From positions 868,001 to 932,000 of the forward strand of contig NZ_JACHJW010000001.1 of NCBI RefSeq assembly GCF_014203835.1: 64,000 nt of DNA, read 5' to 3'. The notes beneath the pieces were generated by a model. That model ran no database searches. It was not told where the DNA came from and saw only the letters and a list, made by a program, of their open reading frames with translations. The translations under genes and the position numbers were made by a program. The DNA is from Micromonospora polyrhachis (GTDB taxonomy: Bacteria > Actinomycetota > Actinomycetes > Mycobacteriales > Micromonosporaceae). The number at the start of each line of letters is the position of its first letter. Position 1 is the stretch's first letter. Positions 1 through 8,086 of this stretch are shown in pieces.

Positions 1-1
1 C

Positions 2-1033
2 CGGCTCACCGACCTGGCCACACCGTTCGCCGTACGGGTGCTGGCCACGCTCCGGGTGCCCGACCTGATCGAACAGGGCGTCACCGACCTGGTCGACCTC
101 GCCACCGCCTGTGCGGCGAACCGGGACGCGCTCGGCCGACTGCTGCGCTACCTGGCTCACCGCGGGGTGCTGACCGAGGCCAACCCGGACGTGTTCGCCC
201 TGACCGAGGTCGGCCGGCTGCTCTGCGAGCGGGGAGCGGCCGGGCAGCGGGGCTGGCTGGACCTCGACGGTCTGGGGGCCCGGATGGACCTGGCCTACCC
301 GGGCCTGCTGCACTCGGTACGCACCGGCGAGCCGGCCTACGCGACGGTGCACGGGCGTACCTTCTGGGCCGAGCTGGACGCCCACCCGGGCCACCGGCGC
401 TACTTCGACGAACTCATGATGAGCCAGCAGCACCTGACTGCCCCACAGGTGGCCGAGCTGTACGACTGGTGCGACGTCGCCCATGTGTACGACGTCGGCG
501 GTGGAAGCGGTGCCCTGCTGACCCAGCTGCTGTCCAGTCACCCGCACCTGCGCGGCACCCTGGTCGACCGGCCGGGCGCGGCGCGGGCCGCCGGGGAGCG
601 GATCGCCGCCAGCGGGCTGGCCGACCGGGCCGACACGGTCGCCGGGGACTTCTTCGGAGCCTTGCCCACGGGTGGGGACGTCTACGTGGTGTCCCGCGCG
701 CTCACCGACTGGAACGACCGGGACGCGACCACGATCCTGCGGCGCTGCGCCGAGGCGGCCGGGGATCGGGGCCGGGTGCTGATCGTCGAGGTGCTGCCGA
801 CCGAGCCCTTCATGCCGCACCTGTCCCCGTTCGACCTGCAGATGCTGGTCGTGGTAGGTGGGCGGGAGCGCGGGCTGACCGACTTCGAGTCGATCGCCGG
901 CCGGGCCGGGCTCGCCGTCGCGCAGGTGCTGCGGGGTCGGGACGGCCTCACCCTCATCGAATGTGTCCGGGCCGACCGCTCACCCGTCGCGGTGGACGCG
1001 GCGGTGGAGGCCGACTCGTGCGTCTCCTCCTGA
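2..1033 (+). CDS. SAM-dependent O-methyltransferase (5' end outside window)
   Basis: Acetylserotonin-type O-methyltransferase of the kind that methylates hydroxyls on natural products. The frame is open from base 2 and reads RLTDLATPFAVRVLATLRV, the usual N-terminal dimerisation helix of this family. The true start is therefore upstream, and the GTG at 38 is probably internal. A winged-helix dimerisation domain fills the first third. The SAM-binding glycine loop VYDVGGGSGA is encoded near 487-516, and acidic motif LVDRPG follows near 560. The last 16 bases overlap the next gene, so the two are translationally coupled. A glycosyltransferase partner suggests tailoring of a secondary metabolite made by genes upstream. 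The specific substrate is not deducible. Confidence 0.88.
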   Translation, partial: RLTDLATPFAVRVLATLRVPDLIEQGVTDLVDLATACAANRDALGRLLRYLAHRGVLTEANPDVFALTEVGRLLCERGAAGQRGWLDLDGLGARMDLAYPGLLHSVRTGEPAYATVHGRTFWAELDAHPGHRRYFDELMMSQQHLTAPQVAELYDWCDVAHVYDVGGGSGALLTQLLSSHPHLRGTLVDRPGAARAAGERIAASGLADRADTVAGDFFGALPTGGDVYVVSRALTDWNDRDATTILRRCAEAAGDRGRVLIVEVLPTEPFMPHLSPFDLQMLVVVGGRERGLTDFESIAGRAGLAVAQVLRGRDGLTLIECVRADRSPVAVDAAVEADSCVSS

Positions 1034-2262
1034 CCACCCAGCCGATCTACTCCCATCTCGTACCGGCGCTGGTCCCCCTGGCGCACGTTGCCCGGGCGGC
1101 CGGGCACGAGGTGGCGGTGGCCACCGCGGCCTCAATGGCCGACGAGTTGGCCAGGCACGGGGTGGCGCACCTGCCCCTGCCGAATGTGCCGGGCCAGGTC
1201 GAGCTGCGTAGCGATCCACGCCTGGCGGAGCGGTTCGGCCTGCCCCAGCAGCTGATGGCACCGGGCCGACGAAGCGTCGACCCGGCGGTGTGGCGGCAGA
1301 TCGCCCGGGCGTACGCGGGTCCGATCGCCGGCCATTTCGCCGCCGACCTGCTGGATGTGGCCGGGCGGTGGAGACCGGACGTGATCGTGCGGGAGCCAGC
1401 CGAGTACGGCGGCTACCTGACCGCCGAACGGCTGGACATTCCACACGCCACCCTGGACATATCCCCGTTCGCTGCCTTGGACCTGCCGGTCGTCGTGGAC
1501 GCACTCGACGAGCAGCGGGTGGCACTGGGGCTACCTTCGACGGCCGATCCCTGGCATCCGCACCGACACCTGCGCGCCGGTCTCATCCCCGAGGCGTTCT
1601 ATCCGCCGTCGCTGCGGCCGGTTGGCGGTCGCTACTACCGGCCCCCCACCCCGACCGACGACGCGCCGATGGATCCCTGGTACGCCGACCTGCCCGCCGA
1701 TCGGCCACTGGTGCTGGCCAGCCTCGGTTCCCTGGTGCTCTCCCTCCCCGGGATCCCGGACGTGCTGCCGCTGGTCGTGGCCGCCCTGGGCGAGCTGCCG
1801 TGCACCGCGGTCGTCTCCCTCGGCGGGTACGCCGAGCTGACCGAGCGGATCGGGACCGTGCCGGAGAACGTACGACTGACGCCGTTCGTCCCGCAGCGCA
1901 CGCTCCTACCGGCGTGCGACCTGTTCCTCACCCACGCCGGCTTCAACTCGACCGGCGAGGCGGTGGCCGCCGGGGTGCCGATGGTGGCGGTGCCGGCGGT
2001 CGCCGACCAGCCGCCCAACGCCCGGCGGATCGCGGAGCTGGGCCTCGGTCTGCGGCTGGACATCGACGACCTCTCGGTGGCCCGCATCGCCGACGCGTGC
2101 CGGCAGGTGCTCACCGAGCCCGCCTACCGCTGGCGGGTCCGCGCCCTACAGCGCCAGTTGCTGGCCAACCCCGGGTTCGAGCGGCTCGTGGCGGACCTGG
2201 CCGAGCTGGCTGTGCTGGCCCGACCGGTCGAGCCGGCTCGACGGGTTTCGCCACTGCGGTAG
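1018..2262 (+). CDS. Macrolide-type glycosyltransferase (GT1/MGT family)
   Basis: About 414 residues from GTG 1018, which overlaps the end of the methyltransferase gene. The N-terminus LLLTTQPIYSHLVPALVP is the classic start of GT-B enzymes of the UGT/MGT family, which bind the acceptor with the N-terminal half. The C-terminal donor-binding half carries FLTHAGFNSTGEAVAAGVP, with the conserved HxG...S/T-x-E pattern that contacts the nucleotide-sugar. It probably attaches a deoxysugar to an aglycone. A longer upstream-extended reading frame exists but is only the antiparallel-free shadow of the methyltransferase gene. GTG 1018 gives the family-standard N-terminus. Confidence 0.88.
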   Translation: MRLLLTTQPIYSHLVPALVPLAHVARAAGHEVAVATAASMADELARHGVAHLPLPNVPGQVELRSDPRLAERFGLPQQLMAPGRRSVDPAVWRQIARAYAGPIAGHFAADLLDVAGRWRPDVIVREPAEYGGYLTAERLDIPHATLDISPFAALDLPVVVDALDEQRVALGLPSTADPWHPHRHLRAGLIPEAFYPPSLRPVGGRYYRPPTPTDDAPMDPWYADLPADRPLVLASLGSLVLSLPGIPDVLPLVVAALGELPCTAVVSLGGYAELTERIGTVPENVRLTPFVPQRTLLPACDLFLTHAGFNSTGEAVAAGVPMVAVPAVADQPPNARRIAELGLGLRLDIDDLSVARIADACRQVLTEPAYRWRVRALQRQLLANPGFERLVADLAELAVLARPVEPARRVSPLR

Positions 2263-2325
2263 GCCCGTGTGGTAGGCCCGTGCGGTGCGCGCTGGCGCGT
2301 GGACCGGGTGACGCGTTCGCCGGGG

Positions 2326-2553
2326 TCATCTCTCCAGGGCGGTACGCCGCCCGCGACGCCACCTGTCGACGTACGGCAACACGAACAGGTACAGACCGGT
2401 GAACAGGAGCAAGGCGAGCGGGAGCAGCGGCACGTAGGACAGCCAGATGACGGGCTTCTCCTGTGCCAGGGCGACGAAGGTGACGATGACGGTCACCGTG
2501 AAGGCGATGGCCAGCCAGCGGTGGATCTGCCGAATCCACTTGTTCGACTTCAT
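2326..2553 (-). CDS. Small two-helix membrane protein
   Basis: 75 residues from ATG 2553, chosen because a strong GGAGGCCCCG ribosome site lies just upstream. The sequence begins MKSNKWIRQIHRWLAIAF and has two hydrophobic segments (about residues 11-27 and 35-58), ending in a basic tail (RWRRGRRTALER). It is probably an inner-membrane protein of the type seen in many actinomycetes. No catalytic motif is visible. It is the last gene of a likely minus-strand set with the next three entries and converges with the glycosyltransferase gene. Confidence 0.75.
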   Translation of the reverse strand: MKSNKWIRQIHRWLAIAFTVTVIVTFVALAQEKPVIWLSYVPLLPLALLLFTGLYLFVLPYVDRWRRGRRTALER

Positions 2554-2659
2554 CGGGGCCTCCTCGAAAGGCGAGCACACCATCCCGGCTGGGGGCGTCC
2601 ATGACGGCCACGTTAGCCACGGCGCGGTGGCCGACGCTTCTCGATTCCTGATCGGTCGG

Positions 2660-2815
2660 TCACCCGTTCCGCCGGGCCATCCGTACCCCGCACGCGACCG
2701 CGCCCACGACGAGCGCGACGCCCAGGAGCTGGAGGCCCGGCGAGTCGTCGGCCTCTCCGTACACGAAGCCGGCAGCTCCGATCGCGATGGCGACGATGAC
2801 GAGGAAGTACCTCAT
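2660..2815 (-). CDS. Tiny membrane protein
   Basis: 51 residues from ATG 2815, preceded by a GGAGGCCCC ribosome site almost identical to that of the neighbouring small membrane protein. It starts MRYFLVIVAIAIGAAGFV, with one N-terminal transmembrane helix and a second hydrophobic stretch (LLGVALVVGAVACGV). Function is unknown. Its position directly after the XRE regulator and DUF2975 gene suggests co-transcription. A longer upstream extension of the frame lacks a ribosome site and was not used. Confidence 0.6.
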   Translation of the reverse strand: MRYFLVIVAIAIGAAGFVYGEADDSPGLQLLGVALVVGAVACGVRMARRNG

Positions 2816-2861
2816 GGGGCCTCCTCCTTCGGCCCTACGGCGTCCACAACCGATCCGCCGC

Positions 2862-3068
2862 TCATTCCTCGACCCATTCGAGCAGGTCACCGGGCTGGCA
2901 GTCGAGCACCCGGCACATGGCTTCCAGGGTGCTGAACCGGACCGCCTTGGCGCGACCGTTCTTCAGGACCGCGATGTTCGCTGGCGTGAGGCCGACCCGC
3001 TCGGCGAACTCACCGACGCTCATCTTGCGTTTGGCCAACTCGACGTCGATGCGGACGACGATGGGCAT
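2862..3068 (-). CDS. XRE/YozG-type helix-turn-helix regulator
   Basis: 68-residue DNA-binding protein starting MPIVVRIDVELAKRKMSV. Nearly the whole length is one Cro/C1-type HTH (MSVGEFAERVGLTPANIAVL, then NGRAKAVRFSTLEAMCRVL) of the compact YozG/HTH_26 type. The ending CQPGDLLEWVEE is typical of this family. The start codon overlaps the stop of the DUF2975 gene by one base (TGATG). Membrane protein DUF2975 and YozG-like regulators commonly occur as a coupled pair, and the regulator likely controls its own operon. The target is unknown. Confidence 0.85.
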   Translation of the reverse strand: MPIVVRIDVELAKRKMSVGEFAERVGLTPANIAVLKNGRAKAVRFSTLEAMCRVLDCQPGDLLEWVEE

Positions 3069-3547
3069 CAGATCACCGCTTCCATGTCGGTCCGCAGCGT
3101 AGTGGCCTGCCGCAGCAGCGCCCGCATCACCACCATCAGGAGTCCCAGCGCGGCGATCCCGACCAGCATCAGGAACAGCAGCAGCGGCAGTCCGGGGTCG
3201 TCCGCGTTGAAGCCGACGTAGAGGAACACGCCCAGGAGCACCAGCCACGCGGCAGCGATGGCCCACACGATCGCATCCACCCAGGCCAAGGAGGCCGGGC
3301 TGAAGATGCGGTCCTTCTTGACCAGCGTGAGCAGCCGCCAGGTGGCCACGATGACCACTTGGACGCAGAGCACCCAGAACACCGACACCGCCGTCATCGG
3401 CCACCTCAGGTAGGCCATGTCCGGCGACTGCTCAGCCATGTACGCGAATTGCCCGGGCAGCGAGAGGGTCTGGAACACGACCAGGATCCCGAACAGCACC
3501 ACGAGGAAGACTCTGAGAGGGGCTACCGCCCGATGCTCCACCATCAT
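3068..3547 (-). CDS. DUF2975-family four-helix membrane protein
   Basis: 159 residues with four predicted transmembrane segments: VFLVVLFGILVVFQTL, TAVSVFWVLCVQVVIVA, IVWAIAAAWLVLLGVF and LLLFLMLVGIAALGLL. The loop RLLTLVKKDRIFSPASLAW is the characteristic DUF2975 region (family xxGxFS/IFS motif). It is coupled to the XRE gene by a one-base stop/start overlap. Function of the family is unknown; a role in a small membrane-sensing regulatory pair is inferred from context only. Two adjacent ATG codons exist at 3547 and 3544. Confidence 0.85.
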   Translation of the reverse strand: MMVEHRAVAPLRVFLVVLFGILVVFQTLSLPGQFAYMAEQSPDMAYLRWPMTAVSVFWVLCVQVVIVATWRLLTLVKKDRIFSPASLAWVDAIVWAIAAAWLVLLGVFLYVGFNADDPGLPLLLFLMLVGIAALGLLMVVMRALLRQATTLRTDMEAVI

Positions 3548-3608
3548 GCATCGACTGTCGCTCGCTATCTATCGAATGTCAACAGGTCAGGCATCCGCCA
3601 TGGAAGCG

Positions 3609-4625
3609 TCACCCGATCGTGGCCGCAGCGGGACCGAACCGGTGCCGATATTGCGACGGGGTGAGCCCCGTCTCGCGGCGTAACAACGTACGCAGGTTGG
3701 CCGCGGTACCGATCCCACTGTCCCGCGCGATCACCTCGACGCGCACCTCACCACGCTCGATCAGCCGACACGCCAGGTTGAGGCGCTCCCGGGTGAGCCA
3801 GGCCAGCGGTGTCGTGCCCAACTGCGCCCGGAAGCGGCGGTGCAGCGTCGCCGGGCTGACCGCGGCGTGCCGCGCCAGATCGGCCACCACCAGCGGCGCG
3901 TCGAGTCGTTCCTGGGCCCAGGTCAGGGTGGGCGCAAGGGACTCGTCGGGGCTGTCGGGTACGGGACGCTCGATGAACTGCCGCTGCCCACCATCCCGGT
4001 GCGCCGCGAAGACCAACCGTCGACTGACCGCGTTGGCGATCCGTACGCCATGGTCTCGGCGGACGATGTGCAGCCCGAGGTCGAGGGCGGCGGCGCTACC
4101 GGCTGCGGTGAGGATCTCCCCGTCGTCCACGAACAGCACATTCTCTTCGAGCCGGACAGCGGGGAACCGGATCCGAAAGGAGTCCGCCCACTGCCAGTGC
4201 GCGGTGGCTCGGCGTCCATCGAGCACCCCAGCCTCGGCGAGGGTGAAGGCACCGCTACAGAAACCGACCAACCTCGTACAGCGGGTGTGTGCCCGCCGGA
4301 TGGCGTCAAGCACAGCCGGCCGCCGGGGGGCGTCGGTGTCGGGCCGGTTAGGGACGATCAGGGTGTCCGCCGTGTCGGCCACCTCCAGACCGGCGACCCC
4401 GGTCAGGGTGAAGAAGCCGTCCCGCATCAGCGTGCGCGGCTCAGGCGAGCAGAGGCGGAAGTCGTACAGATCGCGGCCGATTTCGGGTCGACGCAGCCCG
4501 AAGACCTCGGTGGCGCAGCCGAGCTCGAAGGGTTCGAGTTCTCGTCCACGATCACCACGACCCGGTGGAGACGCGCCGACGAGACTGGCTGCGAGGAATC
4601 TTGCGGCACGTGCGATTTCTAGCAC
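3609..4625 (-). CDS. GlxA-type AraC regulator with probable 5' frameshift
   Basis: AraC-family regulator with an N-terminal DJ-1/GATase1-like sensor domain (CSGAFTLAEAGVLDGRRAT is the nucleophile-elbow region) and a C-terminal double HTH (LARHAAVSPATLHRRF; EVIARDSGIGTAANLRTLLR). The first 30 residues of the open frame are unlike the family. The missing start is found in another frame: GTG 4609 encodes MPQDSSQPVSS, then HRVVVIVDENSNP, which joins FELGCATEVFGL in the main frame if one base is restored near 4537-4541. The gene is therefore either a fresh frameshift pseudogene or carries a sequencing error. It diverges from the cupin gene, a natural candidate target. Confidence 0.75.
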   Translation of the reverse strand: MLEIARAARFLAASLVGASPPGRGDRGRELEPFELGCATEVFGLRRPEIGRDLYDFRLCSPEPRTLMRDGFFTLTGVAGLEVADTADTLIVPNRPDTDAPRRPAVLDAIRRAHTRCTRLVGFCSGAFTLAEAGVLDGRRATAHWQWADSFRIRFPAVRLEENVLFVDDGEILTAAGSAAALDLGLHIVRRDHGVRIANAVSRRLVFAAHRDGGQRQFIERPVPDSPDESLAPTLTWAQERLDAPLVVADLARHAAVSPATLHRRFRAQLGTTPLAWLTRERLNLACRLIERGEVRVEVIARDSGIGTAANLRTLLRRETGLTPSQYRHRFGPAAATIG

Positions 4626-4661
4626 TCACCCACACCAGGGGCAACGGGCCAGGATTGCCAC

Positions 4662-5057
4662 ATGCACCGTGAACCCATCACTCTCAGTAGGGCCCTCGCC
4701 TCCTTCGAGGCACTGTGGAGTCCCCGCATCGTCACACGGGTCAACGACTACGACGTACGCGTCGCCAAGGTCGCCGGAGAGCACGTCTGGCACGTCCACG
4801 ACGACACCGACGAGTTCTTCCTGGTGCTCGACGGGGAGTTGTTCATCTCCCTACGCGAGCCAACCGGGGAGCGTACGGTACGGCTCCCACAGGGTACGGT
4901 CTTCACCGTTCCGCAGGGCACGCAGCACAAGCCGTACGCCCCCACCGGTGCGGCCATCCTGTTGTTCGAGCCCACGGGGACACTGTCCGTCGGCGACCGC
5001 CACGATGAGATCCCCGGCCACGTCGACGCGACGACAGGGCACGCGCTCGGCTCCTGA
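4662..5057 (+). CDS. Cupin-domain protein
   Basis: 131 residues with one cupin beta-barrel. Motif 1 is HVWHVHDDTDEFFLVLDGEL (G/H-x-H-x-H...E...G) and motif 2 is VPQGTQHKPYAP (P-x-G-x-x-H). Two His plus Glu and a further His make a plausible metal site. Such stand-alone cupins are isomerases, dioxygenases or sugar-binding proteins, and the sequence does not tell which. It is transcribed divergently from the AraC-type regulator with only about 50 bases between them, so shared control is likely. Confidence 0.85.
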   Translation: MHREPITLSRALASFEALWSPRIVTRVNDYDVRVAKVAGEHVWHVHDDTDEFFLVLDGELFISLREPTGERTVRLPQGTVFTVPQGTQHKPYAPTGAAILLFEPTGTLSVGDRHDEIPGHVDATTGHALGS

Positions 5058-5280
5058 CGTCTTCCACCTCTTCAGAGGTCGTTCGCCACTGGCATGGCCC
5101 GAGAATCGTCAGCATATTGGCCACGGGCTCGCTGATCCGAACAACTTCCAGACGATTCCTCCGCAGCAGACTGATGATCCAGATAATCCCGGCGACCTTT
5201 GCGACGGCGGCGCGTGCGTAGGTCGTGCCGGCTCTCGGCGAAGCACCCTGGCGGATCGGGCGGACCAGGCACGACGGTGG
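5058..5280. other. Gap between convergent genes
   Basis: No coding potential was recognised here. A weak hairpin (ACCTC, TTCA loop, GAGGT at 5066-5079) directly after the cupin stop may help terminate transcription. Confidence 0.3.
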
Positions 5281-6099
5281 TTAGCCATGCCAGCGCAGGT
5301 CTGCGACCACGGCCCGATGATCTGATGGATGGACGCCTGACACCGGCTCACCGGCCAGCTGCACCCCCTCCACCAGCACCTGCTGGTCCTCGCGTCCGGG
5401 GCGAAAGAAGATGTGATCGATACGCTGATCGACCATCTGCGGTCCCGCCGCCAGGGGCGCGGACGGGTGCGTGGACGGCAAGGTGATCGCGTCGGGCGGT
5501 CCGCCACCGGCGCTCCAGGCGTCGGTCAACACGTCCCGTACCGGCCGCAGAACCGGGGAGTCGACTGCCGCGTTCAGGTCGCCCATGAGCAGCACCGGAC
5601 AGGGGCCGTCAAAGCGGGGATCCGTGGCAAGGCCGGCGATGAAGGCTCCTTGCGCGATCCGATCATCGGTGTAAGGAACGCCGTAGTCGAGACAGGCCGC
5701 CACAATGGGCAGCGGCCCGGCCGGGTGATCGACACGAACGCTGAGCGCGACCGGATTCCAGGTGCGGTGCCGGGCCGGCATCACCGCTGCCTCCTCATCG
5801 AGAATCGGCCACCGACTCAGCACCGCGATCCCAAGATCGATGCCAACCCAGTCGGCTTCCTCCGGATTCCTCGGCACGGGCGGGTAGGAGGGCGAGACGA
5901 ACGCGGCGTGCATCCCCAGCACGGCCGCCAGCTCGTGTGCCTGTGTCGTCCCGTCACCGGCCCAGACCTCCTGAAGCGCCACGACGTCCGGGCGAAACCG
6001 CTCCAGCGTGGTGCGGATGCCCGGCTGCCGGTCACGCCAGCGTGGGCCGAACCTCCACCAGATGTTCCAGGTCATCGCGCGGACCATGCTGTCGACCAT
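5281..6099 (-). CDS. Endonuclease/exonuclease/phosphatase-fold protein
   Basis: 272 residues from ATG 6099, supported by GGAGGTGCGCTG immediately upstream. EEP-superfamily landmarks are in order: MTWNIWWRFG (Asn for metal), DVVALQEVWAG (catalytic Glu), GDLNAAVDSP (the G-D-x-N motif), IDHIFFRPG and VHPSDHRAVVADL (catalytic S-D-H). All catalytic residues are present, so it should be an active metal-dependent phosphoesterase. Substrates in this fold include DNA, inositol phosphates and sphingomyelin. No signal peptide is apparent, favouring a cytosolic role. Confidence 0.85.
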   Translation of the reverse strand: MVDSMVRAMTWNIWWRFGPRWRDRQPGIRTTLERFRPDVVALQEVWAGDGTTQAHELAAVLGMHAAFVSPSYPPVPRNPEEADWVGIDLGIAVLSRWPILDEEAAVMPARHRTWNPVALSVRVDHPAGPLPIVAACLDYGVPYTDDRIAQGAFIAGLATDPRFDGPCPVLLMGDLNAAVDSPVLRPVRDVLTDAWSAGGGPPDAITLPSTHPSAPLAAGPQMVDQRIDHIFFRPGREDQQVLVEGVQLAGEPVSGVHPSDHRAVVADLRWHG

Positions 6100-6418
6100 C
6101 AGCGCACCTCCGATGCCGGGGCGGGACTCGTGGTCTGTATTGCCCGGACACATCGACCACCATGCCCCACGCGACCTGACGGCCGAACGCGATCTCGACC
6201 GAATCGACGCCGACGCCTACGTCGACATGCTCGTGGCCACCCTGATCGGTGCCGCGCACCCGCTGCCCACCGAGGGAAAGGTCTACGTGCCAGCATCTTG
6301 GCTGTCGTCCACAATGTTGTGACCACCGTCCAGGTCGGGGTCACGCGTTAGCCGTGTCTCTCCGCAGCCCGGTCCGGCGGTCGACAGACCCACCCATCGG
6401 CACCTCCCATCGGCATCC
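6100..6418. other. Gap holding a possible TetR-like remnant
   Basis: 319 bases without an intact gene. The plus strand at 6167-6322 reads as protein-like sequence (next entry). Nothing else was recognised. Confidence 0.4.
6167..6322 (+). pseudogene. Possible remnant of a regulator C-terminus
   Basis: The plus-strand frame reads RDLTAERDLDRIDADAYVDM followed by LVATLIGAAH. This looks like the C-terminal helices of a TetR-type regulator (R-G-D-L-R-x-D-x-D...DML). No start codon or DNA-binding domain is present upstream. Assignment rests on pattern resemblance only. Confidence 0.25.
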
Positions 6419-6898
6419 TCACCGCACACCGTGGACTGCACCGCCGATTTCCTGCCGCAACAGCACCGCCTCCCCGTCACTGTCGCAGAGCAGCAGCACC
6501 TTGAACGGAATTCCCATACCGCATGGCTGGCCGAGCAGGCACGCCCAGTGGCGAACAGCCCGCGACAGGACGTGGAACAACATATGCCGATCATCGATAC
6601 TGCTCGGCAGCAACCGCGGCGCGTTCTCGACCACGATCAGATACCCGTCGGCGGGCAACCAGCGCAGGTCACGAAGGCATTCGTCCAACGCGGCCCAGGT
6701 CCAGCCGAAGTAGCCGGGAAAGAGCAGCGCATCGGAGAACTCGTAGAAGGCGTGGTCGGCATCCGGGATTCTCGTCCCGTCCAGCCGGGCCACGACGAAC
6801 CTGCCCGTCGCCGGCAACACCCCCGCCAACTCGACCAGGGCACCACGTGAACAGACCGCCAGCTGATCGTTGGAGACGGCCCACCAGTTGTTCACCAT
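6419..6898 (-). CDS. Barstar-like (barnase inhibitor family) protein
   Basis: 159 residues from ATG 6898, preceded by GAGGAG. The central region LDGTRIPDADHAFYEFSDAL, followed by FPGYFGWTWAALDECLRDL, is the barstar core: helix 1, the F-x-x-P-x-Y-x-G-x-N/W-x-D-x-L/A-L-x-E/D-x-L loop and the inhibitor helix. ADGYLIVVENAPRLL matches barstar strand beta2/beta3. Barstar proteins neutralise barnase-type RNases. No ribonuclease of that type is visible in the window, so the partner is either elsewhere or the protein has another target. Confidence 0.8.
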   Translation of the reverse strand: MVNNWWAVSNDQLAVCSRGALVELAGVLPATGRFVVARLDGTRIPDADHAFYEFSDALLFPGYFGWTWAALDECLRDLRWLPADGYLIVVENAPRLLPSSIDDRHMLFHVLSRAVRHWACLLGQPCGMGIPFKVLLLCDSDGEAVLLRQEIGGAVHGVR

Positions 6899-7007
6899 GC
6901 ACTCCTCGCCACATCGACCAGAGAAAGCCCACCACGAGATCCCGCTCGCCAGCCGCCAGCTTGACGCACGCATTCAGACAGCGTTTGCCGCACTACACTG
7001 CTGTGCC

Positions 7008-7994
7008 GTGCAGAAGACGCGCCTTGACACTGCTCGCATCTGGACAAATCGCCAAATGATCGACCCGATCTTCCTCGACACTCCGCTGTATCGCTGCGAA
7101 GCACTGGAGCCCGACCTCGGGTGCACGGTAAGCATCAAACTCGAAACGGCGAACCCGGTCCGCAGCTTCAAGGCCCGCGGCACCGAGGTAGTCGCGACTC
7201 AGCTCGCCAACAGCGACTCGCGGGCCGTGGTGTGCGCCAGCGCGGGCAACCTCGGCCAAGCCCTCGCCTGGTCCGGTCGTCACCGAGGGCTCGACGTCAC
7301 CGTCGTGGCATCCCGCTTTGCACCTGCGGTCAAGCTTGATCGCATCCGCGCACTGGACGCCAGATTGGAGCTGGTGGACGGTGACTTCGACATGGCTCGC
7401 GAGCGGGCGGTGGCCATCGCGCGACATGACGGCATCCGGCTGGTCGAGGACAGCCTGGACATCGAGACCTGCGAGGGCGCGGCGACCATCGGCCTCGAAC
7501 TGGTGGATACCGTACCGTCGTTCGACGCCGTCCTGATTGCACTTGGCGGCGGGGCGCTGGCCACCGGTGTGGGTCATGCGGTGAAGACGATCGCGCCCGA
7601 GGTCGAGGTGATCTGCATCCAGCCACTGGGCGCGCCGGCGATGACACACTCGTTCCACCAACGGCGCGTCGTCACCACCGACTCGACCAACACCATCGCC
7701 GACGGCGTCGCCGGCCGGTGTCCCATCCCGACTGTCCTGGACGACCTCCTCCTAGTCGCTGACGACGCCGTCCTGGTCCAGGAGGCATCGATCATCACCG
7801 GCATGCGGATGCTCCTCGACCACGCTGGCCTCGTCGTCGAACCGTCAGCCGCGCTCGGCATCGCGGCGATCCTCGAAGACCGTGACCGCTTCGCCGGCCG
7901 ACACGTGGTCACCATCGTGTGCGGCAGTAACGTCGACATGAACGCCTATCAGCGCTGGGTCGGTACGGCTGCCCACACCGGTGGCCACCACTGA
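7008..7994 (+). CDS. PLP-dependent threonine/serine dehydratase-like enzyme
   Basis: 329 residues from GTG 7008. A TACACT -10-like element ends 8 bases upstream, fitting a leaderless start. The fold-type II PLP enzyme carries the lysine motif NPVRSFKARG (Schiff-base Lys about residue 53), the SAGNLGQALAW loop that follows, and the phosphate-binding GGGALATGVG. VTIVCGSNVD near the C-terminus binds the pyridine nitrogen. This is the IlvA/threonine dehydratase/serine racemase family. The regulatory ACT domain is missing, so the enzyme is a catabolic or unspecialised ammonia-lyase. It stands alone, divergent from the barstar gene. Confidence 0.85.
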   Translation: MQKTRLDTARIWTNRQMIDPIFLDTPLYRCEALEPDLGCTVSIKLETANPVRSFKARGTEVVATQLANSDSRAVVCASAGNLGQALAWSGRHRGLDVTVVASRFAPAVKLDRIRALDARLELVDGDFDMARERAVAIARHDGIRLVEDSLDIETCEGAATIGLELVDTVPSFDAVLIALGGGALATGVGHAVKTIAPEVEVICIQPLGAPAMTHSFHQRRVVTTDSTNTIADGVAGRCPIPTVLDDLLLVADDAVLVQEASIITGMRMLLDHAGLVVEPSAALGIAAILEDRDRFAGRHVVTIVCGSNVDMNAYQRWVGTAAHTGGHH

Positions 7995-8086
7995 CCGGAA
8001 CACCGCTGCCCTAATCGGCAGCACAGCGAAGCAACCGAGGGCACCGGGCGCGCCACGGGTGGACCCCCACTGCAACCATCTGTGGC

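Noticed and set aside
469..1017. N-terminal extension of the first glycosyltransferase
   Set aside because: It overlaps the methyltransferase gene out of frame and is Arg-rich; GTG 1018 gives the standard GT-B N-terminus.
3619..5325. Long plus-strand reading frame antisense to the AraC-type gene
   Set aside because: Arg/Ser-rich translation without domain similarity; the opposite strand and the cupin gene in another frame carry clear family motifs.
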